A DNA stretch of 53,527 nt from Fidelibacterota bacterium (lineage in GTDB: Bacteria; Fidelibacterota; UBA2242; JAOZSR01). Shown one piece after another: positions 34,120 to 44,051 of the stretch (position 1 is the first letter of the stretch; every line of letters starts with the position of its first letter). Location of the stretch: contig JAOZSR010000011.1 of the NCBI GenBank assembly GCA_029939575.1, forward strand, positions 1 through 53,527, written 5' to 3'. The notes below the pieces were generated by a model. That model had not been told where the DNA came from and did not search any database. It worked only from the letters and a program-made list of their open reading frames with translations. Position numbers and translations under genes: made by a program.

Positions 34120-35471
34120 AGAACACCTAATGAACTTAATAAAATAATCAAGACCATTACAGGAGCAACAAATTTAATCAGAAAAATCCAGGTTTTAATC
34201 AAAGTCGGATTGAAATCATCAGCACCCTCCAATAAACTGGGAAGTGCTTTTTTTATACTCCAGAACCAGCCTGTAAAAAGGGCAATAAATATTCCACCCA
34301 AAGGGAGAAAAATATTAGCAGCAATAAAATCAAAGAGATCAAAATAGGTCAATCCAAAAATTGTAAAATCCTTTAATACTCCGGAACTCAAGGCACTTGG
34401 AACTCCAATGGAAAAAACAATCAGGCCCAAAATAATAACCGTAATTTCACGTTTTGTTTTTAATTCATCTACAACAAAAGAAGTTATCACTTCCATTAAA
34501 GAGATTGTTGATGTCAGTGCAGCCATTGATAATAACAGAAAAAAGAAAATTCTAAAAATATACCCGCCTGGAATATAATTAAACATGATAGGAAGAATAT
34601 TATAAATAAGAGCGGGGCCCTGATCAGGTTGCATTCCTAAAGCAAATAAGGCTGGAAAAATCATAAATCCTGCCAAAATTGCTACAAAAGTATCAAGTCC
34701 TACTATGGATATAGCGCTGGAAGGAATATTTTCTTTTTTAGACATATAACTTCCATAAGTTAATAATGCACCCATACCAAGACTCAGTGAAAAGAATGCC
34801 TGTCCCAGGGCTAATAATACTGTTTTAGTAGTAATTACAGAAAAATCGGCTTGAATCAGATAATTTATTCCTTTTTGAGCACCTTCAAGTGTTACTCCCC
34901 GAATAACCAATAAAATTATCAAAATCAATAAAGTGGGCATCAATATTTTGCCGGCTTTTTCGATCCCTTTTGTAACTCCAAAATAGACAATATAAACTGT
35001 AAATACCATAAAAAGAAAATGAAAGCCAACAGACCAAAATGAACTTGATGAAAGTGAAATAAACAGATCACCCCCGGCTTTAGGATTATCAATATTTTCA
35101 AAGGTTCCTTTAATAGATTCGACAACATATCCAATACTCCAGCCGGCAATTACATTATAATAGGAAAGTATTATAAAGCCTGTTATCACACCTAATAAAC
35201 CAATGCCGATCCAAAAGGGATTGGATTTTGATAATTCACGAAAACTTCCTACGGGATTTTTCTGAGCTGTCCGCCCGATCAAAATTTCCGCAATTACAAT
35301 CGGCAAACCTACAAGAACAACACATATTAGATATAAAATAATAAAAGCAGCTCCGCCATTCTCTCCAACAAGATAGGGAAATTTCCAAATATTCCCCAAA
35401 CCAACTGCAGAACCGGCTGTAGCCAGGATAAATCCAATTTTTGAACTCCACTGTTCTCTTTCGGGCTTCAT
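34116..35471 (-). CDS. Sodium-dependent (NSS-family) amino-acid transporter
   Basis: A 451-residue transporter of the neurotransmitter:sodium symporter family. The first helix has the sodium- and substrate-binding signature GFILATAGSAVGLGNIWKFPY near residue 12, and about 12 hydrophobic segments follow. Bacterial members (LeuT, MhsT, Tyt1) import amino acids with Na+. Nearby amino-acid-related genes (RidA, gcvPB) fit amino-acid use but do not define the substrate. It starts 3 nt after the DUF5683 gene. Confidence 0.9.
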   Translation of the reverse strand: MKPEREQWSSKIGFILATAGSAVGLGNIWKFPYLVGENGGAAFIILYLICVVLVGLPIVIAEILIGRTAQKNPVGSFRELSKSNPFWIGIGLLGVITGFIILSYYNVIAGWSIGYVVESIKGTFENIDNPKAGGDLFISLSSSSFWSVGFHFLFMVFTVYIVYFGVTKGIEKAGKILMPTLLILIILLVIRGVTLEGAQKGINYLIQADFSVITTKTVLLALGQAFFSLSLGMGALLTYGSYMSKKENIPSSAISIVGLDTFVAILAGFMIFPALFALGMQPDQGPALIYNILPIMFNYIPGGYIFRIFFFLLLSMAALTSTISLMEVITSFVVDELKTKREITVIILGLIVFSIGVPSALSSGVLKDFTIFGLTYFDLFDFIAANIFLPLGGIFIALFTGWFWSIKKALPSLLEGADDFNPTLIKTWIFLIKFVAPVMVLIILLSSLGVL

Positions 35472-35474
35472 AAG

Positions 35475-36023
35475 TTATCTCCCAAGTTTGCAGGATAAAT
35501 TAATTCCAAATTCCCGTCTATCAATTATTGCTGACAATTCTATATTTTTATTTGGAAATGAAATCAGGTGAGCATCAACGTAAGAATCCAACATGCCGAT
35601 TAAATAAAATCCCAGACACCACCAATAGTATTTATTTCTCATTCTTTTTAAATTTCTTGCATTTGTTCCAATATCAAAGCCGGTAGAATCAATAATAGTC
35701 TGCCGTTGATTTCCTAAATCTAAAGTACTCCAGGTATAATCTCCCATCATTTCAATAGTTTCATCTACATAATGATATTCATCAGTTAATTTATATGCCA
35801 TATATCCATGGTATGCTTCCAAGGAAAAAAATAGTAATGATTTAACAGGTTTTTTTACATATAATTGTCCCCATCCGGGTAATATTAAAGACCTTATCAT
35901 GGCTCCTTTTGGAGTGATTTTTTTATCAATACTATCTTTTGCTACTACTTGAAATCCATATAAATTGACAAATAATCCAAAAAATATAAAACAAAAAATT
36001 CCTATTTGTTTGTAATATCTCAT
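35475..36023 (-). CDS. DUF5683-like membrane protein
   Basis: The frame opens at TTG 36032, but ATG 36023 overlaps the preceding stop (ATGA) in the same 4-nt style as its neighbours, so I use it; the protein is 182 residues. A signal/anchor helix is followed by KGAMIRSLILPGWGQLYVKKPVKSLLFF, the conserved start of DUF5683 proteins common in FCB bacteria, then a predicted helix near YYWWCLGFYLIGMLDSYVDAHL. The family is uncharacterised, probably inner membrane. It is coupled with the lipid-kinase gene upstream. Confidence 0.65.
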   Translation of the reverse strand: MRYYKQIGIFCFIFFGLFVNLYGFQVVAKDSIDKKITPKGAMIRSLILPGWGQLYVKKPVKSLLFFSLEAYHGYMAYKLTDEYHYVDETIEMMGDYTWSTLDLGNQRQTIIDSTGFDIGTNARNLKRMRNKYYWWCLGFYLIGMLDSYVDAHLISFPNKNIELSAIIDRREFGINLSCKLGR

Positions 36024-36916
36024 GTTTTCCAATTACCAATAATATTTATAGCCTGAGGAATTATAGATAATTCCATTTTTTTCGTGTCATTAGTATATAT
36101 TTCTCCATCATAATGAATAGGCAATTTCTGATTACTTTTAATTAATATCTTTTTCCCTCTGTAAACATCTACTACATCAATTTCGCCAACAGTTCCATTC
36201 TTTAAACTTGGCAAATTCCTTATAACCTTGAATTTTGACACATCATTAATGCGACAAATATCTAAAAGTCCGTCATTAACAATTGCTTTTGGATTTAATT
36301 GCAATCCGCCACCACAGGCTTTGCCATTTCCAATTGCTAATAAAAATGTCTTACCCGGGCTCAATTTTTTTTCGTCGATTTTGATTTCAAACTCTATTGA
36401 TTTCCATGAAAACAAACTTGAAATAACAGTAAAATGATAGGATAATTTACCTTTTAAAAATTTTCTTTTTTTGGTATTAATATTTGCATATCCGTCATAA
36501 CCAATGCCAACACCATTAACAAAAATATTATCATTTATTTTACCAATATCTATTTTTTGTACATCAAAGTTTGTCAAAGTTTTAATCGCTTTGGCTAAAT
36601 TGGAACTAATTTCCAAAGACCTTGCTAAATCGTTACCAGTACCTTCGGGAATTATCCCTACCGGCACCTCTCCTCCATTATCTAACACACCTTTGATAAC
36701 TTCATTGGCAGTGCCATCGCCGCCAAAAGCTACTATTGCATCATATTTTGAATATATCCGAGAAACAATCTGACCGGCATTTCCCGCATATTCTGTCTTA
36801 AAATAATCAAACTGGTCGTCACTTTTATCTGTAATTTGTTTTATTTTACTTAGAAGTCTGAGGGGTTTTCCTCTTCCTGCAACCGGATTTATAATAATAC
36901 CAAATTTTCGATTCAA
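36020..36916 (-). CDS. YegS/DgkB-type lipid kinase
   Basis: This 298-residue protein of the diacylglycerol-kinase catalytic fold has IINPVAGRGKPL near residue 9, the ATP motif FGGDGTANEVIKGV near 60, GIIPEGTGNDLARSL near 83 and NGKACGGGLQLNPKA near 200. Relatives phosphorylate diacylglycerol, phosphatidylglycerol or long-chain bases at the membrane, so it belongs to lipid turnover. It overlaps the DUF5683 gene by 4 nt and follows ridA by 4 bp. Confidence 0.85.
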   Translation of the reverse strand: MNRKFGIIINPVAGRGKPLRLLSKIKQITDKSDDQFDYFKTEYAGNAGQIVSRIYSKYDAIVAFGGDGTANEVIKGVLDNGGEVPVGIIPEGTGNDLARSLEISSNLAKAIKTLTNFDVQKIDIGKINDNIFVNGVGIGYDGYANINTKKRKFLKGKLSYHFTVISSLFSWKSIEFEIKIDEKKLSPGKTFLLAIGNGKACGGGLQLNPKAIVNDGLLDICRINDVSKFKVIRNLPSLKNGTVGEIDVVDVYRGKKILIKSNQKLPIHYDGEIYTNDTKKMELSIIPQAINIIGNWKT

Positions 36917-36920
36917 TTAA

Positions 36921-37307
36921 TTATTCCTTTACAACAGCAATCGCATCAATTTCAACCTGAACATCTAATGGCAATCTTGCTACCTGAATTGCAGCTCTTG
37001 CCGGTGGTTCTGAATCAAAATATTCAGAAAAAACCTTATTTAAAATTTGGAAATTATCTAAATCAATCAGATAAACTGTAAGTTTAATAATGTCTGTTAA
37101 GTTTGATCCGGCTTCTTCAACTACGGCTTTTATATTTTCCAGAACCTGTCTAACCTGATGTTCAAAATTATCACTTATTATTTTACCTGTTTCTGGATTA
37201 ACAGGAATTTGACCGGCAGTAAATAACATTCCTCTTGAAATAATTCCCTGACTATATGGTCCAATTGCTTTTGGTGCATTTTCAGTTTGAACAACTTTTC
37301 TATTCAT
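36921..37307 (-). CDS. RidA-family imine/enamine deaminase
   Basis: A 128-residue RidA protein with APKAIGPYSQGI, LFTAGQIPVNPETG, a central VEEAGSNLTDIIKLTVYL, and the C-terminal motif PPARAAIQVARLPLDVQVEIDAIAV. The Arg in PPARAA binds the substrate carboxylate. RidA hydrolyses reactive 2-aminoacrylate and other imines from PLP enzymes such as serine/threonine dehydratase, protecting other PLP enzymes. It stands 10 bp from the PPC-domain gene and close to gcvPB, a PLP enzyme it could protect. Confidence 0.93.
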   Translation of the reverse strand: MNRKVVQTENAPKAIGPYSQGIISRGMLFTAGQIPVNPETGKIISDNFEHQVRQVLENIKAVVEEAGSNLTDIIKLTVYLIDLDNFQILNKVFSEYFDSEPPARAAIQVARLPLDVQVEIDAIAVVKE

Positions 37308-37316
37308 TTGCTTTCC

Positions 37317-37742
37317 TCAATCTTCAGGATTAATTAAAAATAATCCAATTTTATCATTATAAAGCCTCTTCCAGGTTTGCCCGTTTGTAATAACATAAAA
37401 TTCAGCAGTAGCTGTTACAACACCTTGGTTTAAATGACCACCTATTGTTTGCATTTCAGCATTACTCAGAACAACATGAATATGAGCAAAAATTCGATCA
37501 TCTTTTTGGGCAAAATTGCCATTACATGAAATAAGTTCAAATTTATCGCAAAATTCTTTATTAATGTATTCTTTTTTGTGAGCATTATAAAAAGAAAGTG
37601 TTGGATTTTCAATAGCTCCAATTCCACTAAAAAATCCCGATTCAATGTTATATTTTTTGGCGAAGTCTTCCAGGGATTTATTAATATTTTCACCTTTTTC
37701 AAGGATTACGAGGTAATTTTCTCCGTCTTTCTTAATTTTCAT
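37317..37742 (-). CDS. PPC/DUF296 domain protein
   Basis: The 141-residue protein has the PPC (DUF296) pattern: FAKKYNIESGFFSGIGAIENPTL near residues 27-50, a HIHVVLSNAEMQTIGGHL stretch near 108 with conserved metal-binding His residues, and a closing YVITNG segment. Bacterial members form trimers and are often called DNA-binding proteins by similarity to plant AHL proteins, but their role is unclear. It overlaps gcvPB by 11 nt and precedes ridA, so it is translated with the glycine-cleavage subunit. Confidence 0.8.
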   Translation of the reverse strand: MKIKKDGENYLVILEKGENINKSLEDFAKKYNIESGFFSGIGAIENPTLSFYNAHKKEYINKEFCDKFELISCNGNFAQKDDRIFAHIHVVLSNAEMQTIGGHLNQGVVTATAEFYVITNGQTWKRLYNDKIGLFLINPED

Positions 37743-39186
37743 TTTCTTCCTTTATCCATCGAATGTTCATCTCCTTATTTGCCTTTAATTCATTCAATCT
37801 GCGAACCGGTGTGTTAACAGGGGCATTGTGCAGAATATCAGGATTTTCCTGTGCTTCTTCAGCGATTTTTTCCATTGTTTCTATAAATTTATCAAGAGAT
37901 TCTATATTCTCTGTTTCGGTTGGTTCTATCATCAAGGCTTCTTTTACAATTAAGGGAAAATAAACTGTGGGAGCATGAATTCCATAATCAAGCAATCGCT
38001 TTGCAATATCAAGAGTTCTGATGCCAAACTTTTTGAAATTTTCCCCTGATGCTACAAATTCATGCATACAATTTCTAGAAAAAGGAATTTCAAAGGTTTT
38101 GATCAAATTATCTTTCAAATAATTTGAATTCAGAATAGCATTTCGGGAAACGGCTTCCAGACCTTTTAACCCAAGCATTGTAATATATACGTAAGCTCTG
38201 ACAAGTATTGAAAAGTTACTGTAGTTACCTAATACACGCCCAATTGAATCATCAGTAGTTGATTTGAAAGCGTATTCATTTCCATTTTTTTCTACAACCG
38301 GTGCGGGTAAATATTTGGCAAATTTTTCGGCTACTGCAATTGGTCCGCTACCAGGACCGCCGCCGCCATGAGGTGTTGAAAAGGTTTTATGCAAGTTCAT
38401 ATGTGTAATATCAAACCCCATATCTCCAGGCCTGACAATACCAAGCAGGGCATTCAAATTTGCTCCATCCATGTAAACTACCCCATCATATTCATGCACA
38501 ATATTTACTATATTTTCAACTTCTTCTTCAAAAACACCCAAGGTGTTGGGGTTGGTTAACATTATACCGGCAACTTCCGGAGTCATTTTTTCTTTTAGAT
38601 CATCCAGATCAATGCAACCTTTTTCATTTGATTTTACTTGTAGAGTTTTATAACCTGCAGAAAAAGCACTGGATGGATTTGTGCCATGGGCAGAGTCGGG
38701 AATTAAAATATATTTTCTTTTTTCCCCTTTTGATTCATGATATTTTTTCATAATTAAAACCCCAACCAATTCGCCATGGGACCCGGCGGCCGGTTCTAAA
38801 GTCGCAGCATACATCCCTGTGATCGCACACAAATATTTTTCCAAATCATACATTAATTGAAGCGCTCCCTGAACAGTTGACTTTGGTTGTTTGGGATGTA
38901 TTTCGCTAAAACCCGGAATGGCTGATAATTTGTCATTAATTTTTGGATTATATTTCATTGTACAAGAGCCAAGAGGATACATATCTTTATCAACATGATG
39001 ATTTAATGATGAAAGGTTTGTATAGTGACGAACAGTTTCCTGCTCACTGACTTCCGGAAGTTTTAGTTCTGATTCACGCAATAATTCTTTTGGAAGTATT
39101 TCATTAGCACTTTTAATATTCTTTAAATTTGTTATACTAACTCCTGAATTACCCTTTTTTGAATAATCAAATATTAATTTTTCCAT
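37732..39186 (-). CDS. gcvPB: Glycine dehydrogenase (decarboxylating) subunit 2
   Basis: The 484-residue P-protein beta subunit carries LGSCTMKYNPKIN near residue 75 and a PLP segment DITHMNLHKTFSTPHGGGGPG near 255-278 with the Schiff-base lysine in HKTF. The full P-protein is split into GcvPA and GcvPB in many bacteria; together they decarboxylate glycine and pass the aminomethyl group to lipoyl-GcvH. GcvPA, GcvT and GcvH are not in this window, so the split is completed elsewhere. It is co-translated with the PPC gene and lies 28 bp downstream of alaS. Confidence 0.95.
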   Translation of the reverse strand: MEKLIFDYSKKGNSGVSITNLKNIKSANEILPKELLRESELKLPEVSEQETVRHYTNLSSLNHHVDKDMYPLGSCTMKYNPKINDKLSAIPGFSEIHPKQPKSTVQGALQLMYDLEKYLCAITGMYAATLEPAAGSHGELVGVLIMKKYHESKGEKRKYILIPDSAHGTNPSSAFSAGYKTLQVKSNEKGCIDLDDLKEKMTPEVAGIMLTNPNTLGVFEEEVENIVNIVHEYDGVVYMDGANLNALLGIVRPGDMGFDITHMNLHKTFSTPHGGGGPGSGPIAVAEKFAKYLPAPVVEKNGNEYAFKSTTDDSIGRVLGNYSNFSILVRAYVYITMLGLKGLEAVSRNAILNSNYLKDNLIKTFEIPFSRNCMHEFVASGENFKKFGIRTLDIAKRLLDYGIHAPTVYFPLIVKEALMIEPTETENIESLDKFIETMEKIAEEAQENPDILHNAPVNTPVRRLNELKANKEMNIRWIKEENEN

Positions 39187-39214
39187 ATTTCACTCCAAAT
39201 TTTAAGCATAAAAA

Positions 39215-41821
39215 TTATTTAAAATATTCTTCTATTATTTTATCAGATTCTTCAAACATTTCCGGAATTTTTTGGCTGTTTTTGCCTCCGGCTGTTGCCA
39301 TATGAGGTCTTCCACCTCCGCCTCCGCCAATGATCTTTGCAAGTTTTTTAATTATATCACCAGCTTTTATTCCTTCTTCTTTAATTAGACTATCAGAAAC
39401 TGCAACTACAATAACCGGTTTATCATTAAAAACAGAGGTGAAAATTCCAATACCTTTATAAAGTTTTTCTCTTATTATATCGCCGGCCTGTTTCAGGTCA
39501 TTCACTGATTTATTATCAAAATTATATTTAATTACCTGAATTTTTCCGTTTTTATCAGAATTAGCAATTAATTTTTCAACTACATCTTTAAGTTTTAGGG
39601 ATTCCTGTTTAGAAATTTGATTCTGAAAATTTTTATTACTTTCAATGAGTTTTTCAATTTTTGGAAAAAGCTTTTGACGATCGGTTTCCAATAAATTTTC
39701 CAATGATATTATTAATTTTTCATCAGCCTGTAAATAATTCCAGGCCATACTTCCGGTTATTGCTTCTATTCTTCGTACGCCGGCTGCTACTGATGATTCT
39801 GCTATAATTTTGAAAATCCCGATATCACCTGTGCGTTTTGCATGTTTCCCGCCGCACAGTTCTTTAGAAAAATTGGGAATAGTGACAACTCTGACTTCAT
39901 TGCCATATTTTTCACCAAAAAGAGCAGTTGCTCCCTCCTTTTTGGCTTCATCATAGGATTTTACTGTTTTGCTAATCAACAGATTTTCACGGATTTTATT
40001 GTTAATGATGTTTTCAATTTTGAATATTTCATCAACAGAAATTTTTTCATAATGGGTTAAATCAAATCTCAATCTTTCATCAGTTACTAATGAACCGGCC
40101 TGTTGTATATGGTCACCTAATACTGATTTCAATGCTGAATGAAGTAAATGTGTGGCGCTGTGATTTGATCTGATAGCCGAGTCTGATTTTGAATCAACTT
40201 TTAGGACAACATCAGGATTTTTCCCGATTTGCCCCTGTTGAATTTGTCCAATATGAATAAACATATTGTTGGATTTTACAGTATTTTCAATTTTAATTGT
40301 AAAATCTTTTCCGGAAATTTCCCCAACATCGCCAATTTCTCCTCCGGATTCAGCATAAAATACTGTTTTGCTTAGAATCAATTTAATATGATTTTTTTCA
40401 AATCCATATTTCCTGATTTTTGAGGAGCAACTTAATTTATTATAACCGATGAACTCTGAATCTTCACCTTGAGAAAGAGTAATCCACTCTGTTTGATCAT
40501 TTTTGGCAATTTTGAATCCGGCGCTTTCTCTGGCACGCTGTTTTTGTTTTTCCATTTCTTTGTTAAAGCCATCCTGATCTACATCCAGATTTTTTTCTCT
40601 GGCAATCAAACATGTCAAATCAAGAGGAAATCCAAAGGTATCATAAAGTTTAAAAGCATCTTTGCCGGATAAAATTTTACTGTTATTGTCAATTGTAGAC
40701 TTGTATAGTTTTTCAAAAACTTCAAGTCCCCTGTCTAAGGTTTCACTAAATGATACTTCTTCGGCTTTTATAACTTTTTGAATATGCTCTTTTTTATCAA
40801 CAATTTCCGGAAAAATATCACCAAGAATATTAACTACGTTATCAACTAATTGGAATAAAAAAGGTTCATGCAAATTCAACATCTTGCCATACCGAACTGC
40901 TCTTCGTAAAATTCTCCGCATCACATATCCTCTGCCTTCGTTTGATGGCAATCCACCATCACTTAGAGATATGGTTAACATTCTGATATGATCTGCAATT
41001 ACTCTGTGTGGAATTCCCTTTTCCTGGGAATAGGGAATTTTTGAAATTTGAGCTACTTTTTGAATTATTGGTTGAAACAAATCTGTATCGTAATTTGATT
41101 TTTTATTTTGTAAGACTGCCACAACCCTTTCAAATCCCATTCCCGTATCAACATGTTTCTTTGGTAAAGGAGAAAGCCCTTTTGAATTACGATTATATTG
41201 AATGAAGACCAGATTCCAGATTTCAATGTATTCCGGATCATCGGCATTTATTTTTTTTGCTTCTTGATTTTTAGGAGTGTCACCTGAATAATAATGTATT
41301 TCTGAACAGGGACCGCAAGGGCCGGTCTCACCCATTTCCCAAAAATTGTCTTTATCACCAAATTTTAAAATCCTGTCAGGAGCAATATCTGTAAATTGTT
41401 TCCAATAGTCCTCTGCTTCCTTATCATCTTTGTAAACTGTTACCCAAAGACGCTCCTTGTCCATTTCCCACACTTTTGTCAACAATTCCCATGCAAATTG
41501 AATCGCTTCTTTTTTATAATAATCACCAAAAGACCAGTTCCCAAGCATTTCAAAATAAGTATGATGGTAAGTATCATGACCAACTTCTTCCAAATCATTA
41601 TGTTTGCCGCTTACCCGAATACATTTTTGAGTATCGGCAACACGAGGATTTGTTATTTCTTCAGTATTTAGGAAAATGCCTTTAAATTGATTCATTCCTG
41701 CATTTGTAAATAGAAGAGTCGGATCATTTTGAGGAATTGAAGGCGCACTTTTAATAATTTTATGATTTTTCTTATTAAAAAAATCTAAAAATTCTTGTCT
41801 GATTTGTTTTGATGTTTTCAT
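39215..41821 (-). CDS. alaS: Alanine-tRNA ligase
   Basis: AlaRS of 868 residues. The class II catalytic core begins IRQEFLDFFNKKNH with LLFTNAGMNQFKGIF, and the editing domain has RSNHSATHLLHSALK near residue 557 and CGGKHAKRTGDIG near 655, whose His and Cys residues bind zinc. The C-terminal DHHA1-type domain ends with a GGGGGGRPHMATAGG loop near 838. The length is normal. It is the first gene of the alaS-gcvPB-PPC-ridA run. Confidence 0.97.
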   Translation of the reverse strand: MKTSKQIRQEFLDFFNKKNHKIIKSAPSIPQNDPTLLFTNAGMNQFKGIFLNTEEITNPRVADTQKCIRVSGKHNDLEEVGHDTYHHTYFEMLGNWSFGDYYKKEAIQFAWELLTKVWEMDKERLWVTVYKDDKEAEDYWKQFTDIAPDRILKFGDKDNFWEMGETGPCGPCSEIHYYSGDTPKNQEAKKINADDPEYIEIWNLVFIQYNRNSKGLSPLPKKHVDTGMGFERVVAVLQNKKSNYDTDLFQPIIQKVAQISKIPYSQEKGIPHRVIADHIRMLTISLSDGGLPSNEGRGYVMRRILRRAVRYGKMLNLHEPFLFQLVDNVVNILGDIFPEIVDKKEHIQKVIKAEEVSFSETLDRGLEVFEKLYKSTIDNNSKILSGKDAFKLYDTFGFPLDLTCLIAREKNLDVDQDGFNKEMEKQKQRARESAGFKIAKNDQTEWITLSQGEDSEFIGYNKLSCSSKIRKYGFEKNHIKLILSKTVFYAESGGEIGDVGEISGKDFTIKIENTVKSNNMFIHIGQIQQGQIGKNPDVVLKVDSKSDSAIRSNHSATHLLHSALKSVLGDHIQQAGSLVTDERLRFDLTHYEKISVDEIFKIENIINNKIRENLLISKTVKSYDEAKKEGATALFGEKYGNEVRVVTIPNFSKELCGGKHAKRTGDIGIFKIIAESSVAAGVRRIEAITGSMAWNYLQADEKLIISLENLLETDRQKLFPKIEKLIESNKNFQNQISKQESLKLKDVVEKLIANSDKNGKIQVIKYNFDNKSVNDLKQAGDIIREKLYKGIGIFTSVFNDKPVIVVAVSDSLIKEEGIKAGDIIKKLAKIIGGGGGGRPHMATAGGKNSQKIPEMFEESDKIIEEYFK

Positions 41822-41989
41822 TTTAATATTTCTATTTTTTTTGTTTTTTAAATAAAATAATTAAATAAAATCACATCCTAAAAAAAGATGTTTTATAAGT
41901 CTAAAATTTATTTTTTTGAACCGTTAATAACAAGAAGAAGATTTGATTTTTCTCACTTACTTATAGTTTTTTTTCAAATGAATAATCAG

Positions 41990-43939
41990 TTAAGTATTTT
42001 CAGAAAAAACCTTGGATATTACATTACTTAACTCTTTTCCACTAAAAGGTTTAGACAATGAACCATTGAATCCGTGCTGTTCTGGATTCATAATAATTTG
42101 GTCTGCAGCATAACCGCTATATACAATTGCTTTTACATTTTTATCGATTTTTCTAATCTCTCTGATTACTTTTTTCCCGCCTTCATCACCTGTAATTGTC
42201 AGATCTAAAATAACCAGATCAAATTTATCTTTGCTATTTTGTTTTGATTTGAATAAAGTAATTGTCTGATCACTATTTGAACAGGTTTCAACATCAAATT
42301 GCATATCTTCAAGGATATATTTCATGAAATTTCGCATTGATTTCAAATCATCCATAACCAGGACTTTACCGGAGAATACTAACTCTTGGTTAATTATTAC
42401 ATTTCTTTTTAATTTACCTTTATTTTCAGGAAAATAAATAATGATTGTTGTTCCCCAATTTACTTCAGATTCAGCTGTTATAAATCCGCCATGTTTTTCA
42501 ATAATTGATTGGCAGGTAGCAAGTCCCAAACCATTTCCGGTTTTTTTTGTCGAAAAGAAAGGGTCAAAAATTCTACTTAATATTTCAGGTGGAATTCCAT
42601 GACCCTCGTCAATTAATTTTAATTCAATATACTTCCCTTTCGGCAAATTACCAATTTTATTTGTTTCATCACAACATACATTTTTGGTTTTTACAAATAT
42701 AGTACCACCATTTGGCATTGCATGTTTGGCATTAATTAGCAAATTTGTCAGGACTTGTTTTATTTGGTTTGCATCGACTTTTACAGGAGGTAAATCATTC
42801 CCAATATCAAGTTTCCAACTAATATTTGTTCCACTTAATGCAAAAGGTATAGCTTCTTCAATAAGGCCTTTCAGAGACAATATTTCCTTAATTGGAGATT
42901 CATCTTTAGAAAATGTAAGTAATTGTTGTGATAATCCTGAAGCAGAAATGATATTGTCTTCGATTGAAGTTAAAATGTTTGTAACATCTTCTCCTAATTT
43001 AATTTTTGATTTCACAAGCATAATATTTCCAAGAATTACAGAAAGAGTGTTGTTAAAATCATGAGCAATGCCGCCTGCTAAAAAAGTTAGTGATCTGAGT
43101 TTTGCAGATCTGGTAATTTCTTCCTGCATTTTGTGATATTCAGTAACATCATTTAGAATACCCATACTTGCAGGTTTACTATTCCAAATAATTTTTGAAG
43201 TCGCAATTTCAAAATCAATAGATTTTCCTGATTTGGAAATTGCCACAAACTCAAAATTTTTAGGAACAATCTTGCCGCTTAATCTTTGTTTCTCAATATC
43301 TTTAATTATTTTATGACTATCTGGATGTACAAGATTTAAAAATTCAAACTCAGTGGAATATAATTCTTCTTCTGTATATTCCATTAAATTTGTAAACGCT
43401 GAATTAACAGCTACAAAGGTTGCGTCCTGCAATACAAATATCGGGCGCTCGGAATTTTCTACAATTTGCCGAAAATTATTTTCGCTCTCCTGCAAAGCCA
43501 AAGAGGTTTCATCAAGTTTTCTCTCAGTTGAAATTTCATCTATTACACGATTTACAATCGAAGGAAGGAGGTCAATAAAGTTCGAATCCTTTTTTAAATA
43601 ATCTCTTGCGCCTGATTTCATCAATTCAACAGCTAATTGCTCATCACCATGTCCGGTAGAAATTATAAAAGGATTATTCAAACCCTGCTCTTTGAATTCG
43701 TTAACTAACTGACCTCCCTTTTTATCAGGTAAAAAATAATCCAGTATCAATAAAGAATCAGGATGGTCTTTTACTAATTGAAAAGATTCATCACCGGTAA
43801 AAGCACCATAAGTTTGATAACCCTCTTTTTTGAGAGATTTTTGGATTAAATGGTTTAATCCATGATCATCTTCAATAACAATTATTTCATTATTTTTCTT
43901 ATTTTTAAATGAGTGAGAATATACAGATTTCTTTTTCAT
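41990..43939 (-). CDS. Hybrid sensor histidine kinase (REC-PAS-HisKA-HATPase-REC)
   Basis: The 649-residue protein has an N-terminal receiver (phospho-acceptor D67 in LLILDYFLPDKKGG), a PAS domain (about 150-270, with RQIVENSERPIFVLQ), a HisKA helix with GGIAHDFNNTLSVILGN near 290 and an HATPase (NLLINAKHAMPNGG; FDPFFSTKKTGNGLGLATC) near 390-505. A second receiver follows (VMDDLKSMRNF; LVILDLTITGDEGG) near 525-645. It has no membrane helix, so it senses a cytoplasmic cue. The double receiver without an output domain implies a relay to a partner encoded elsewhere; no regulator gene is adjacent. It stands alone, with about 170 bp to alaS and 110 bp to recX. Confidence 0.92.
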   Translation of the reverse strand: MKKKSVYSHSFKNKKNNEIIVIEDDHGLNHLIQKSLKKEGYQTYGAFTGDESFQLVKDHPDSLLILDYFLPDKKGGQLVNEFKEQGLNNPFIISTGHGDEQLAVELMKSGARDYLKKDSNFIDLLPSIVNRVIDEISTERKLDETSLALQESENNFRQIVENSERPIFVLQDATFVAVNSAFTNLMEYTEEELYSTEFEFLNLVHPDSHKIIKDIEKQRLSGKIVPKNFEFVAISKSGKSIDFEIATSKIIWNSKPASMGILNDVTEYHKMQEEITRSAKLRSLTFLAGGIAHDFNNTLSVILGNIMLVKSKIKLGEDVTNILTSIEDNIISASGLSQQLLTFSKDESPIKEILSLKGLIEEAIPFALSGTNISWKLDIGNDLPPVKVDANQIKQVLTNLLINAKHAMPNGGTIFVKTKNVCCDETNKIGNLPKGKYIELKLIDEGHGIPPEILSRIFDPFFSTKKTGNGLGLATCQSIIEKHGGFITAESEVNWGTTIIIYFPENKGKLKRNVIINQELVFSGKVLVMDDLKSMRNFMKYILEDMQFDVETCSNSDQTITLFKSKQNSKDKFDLVILDLTITGDEGGKKVIREIRKIDKNVKAIVYSGYAADQIIMNPEQHGFNGSLSKPFSGKELSNVISKVFSENT

Positions 43940-44051
43940 TCAATTTTTCCTGCTATTTATTTGGAATTGGTTTTAATATCCCTTGGACATACCTTTCCTT
44001 AACGGCATAATATCGCAAATTTATATTGAAAAACCAAAAATATATATTAAT

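Noticed and set aside
41396..41671. Open frames antisense to alaS
   Set aside because: They mirror the coding pattern of alaS in an AT-rich gene and have no ribosome site.
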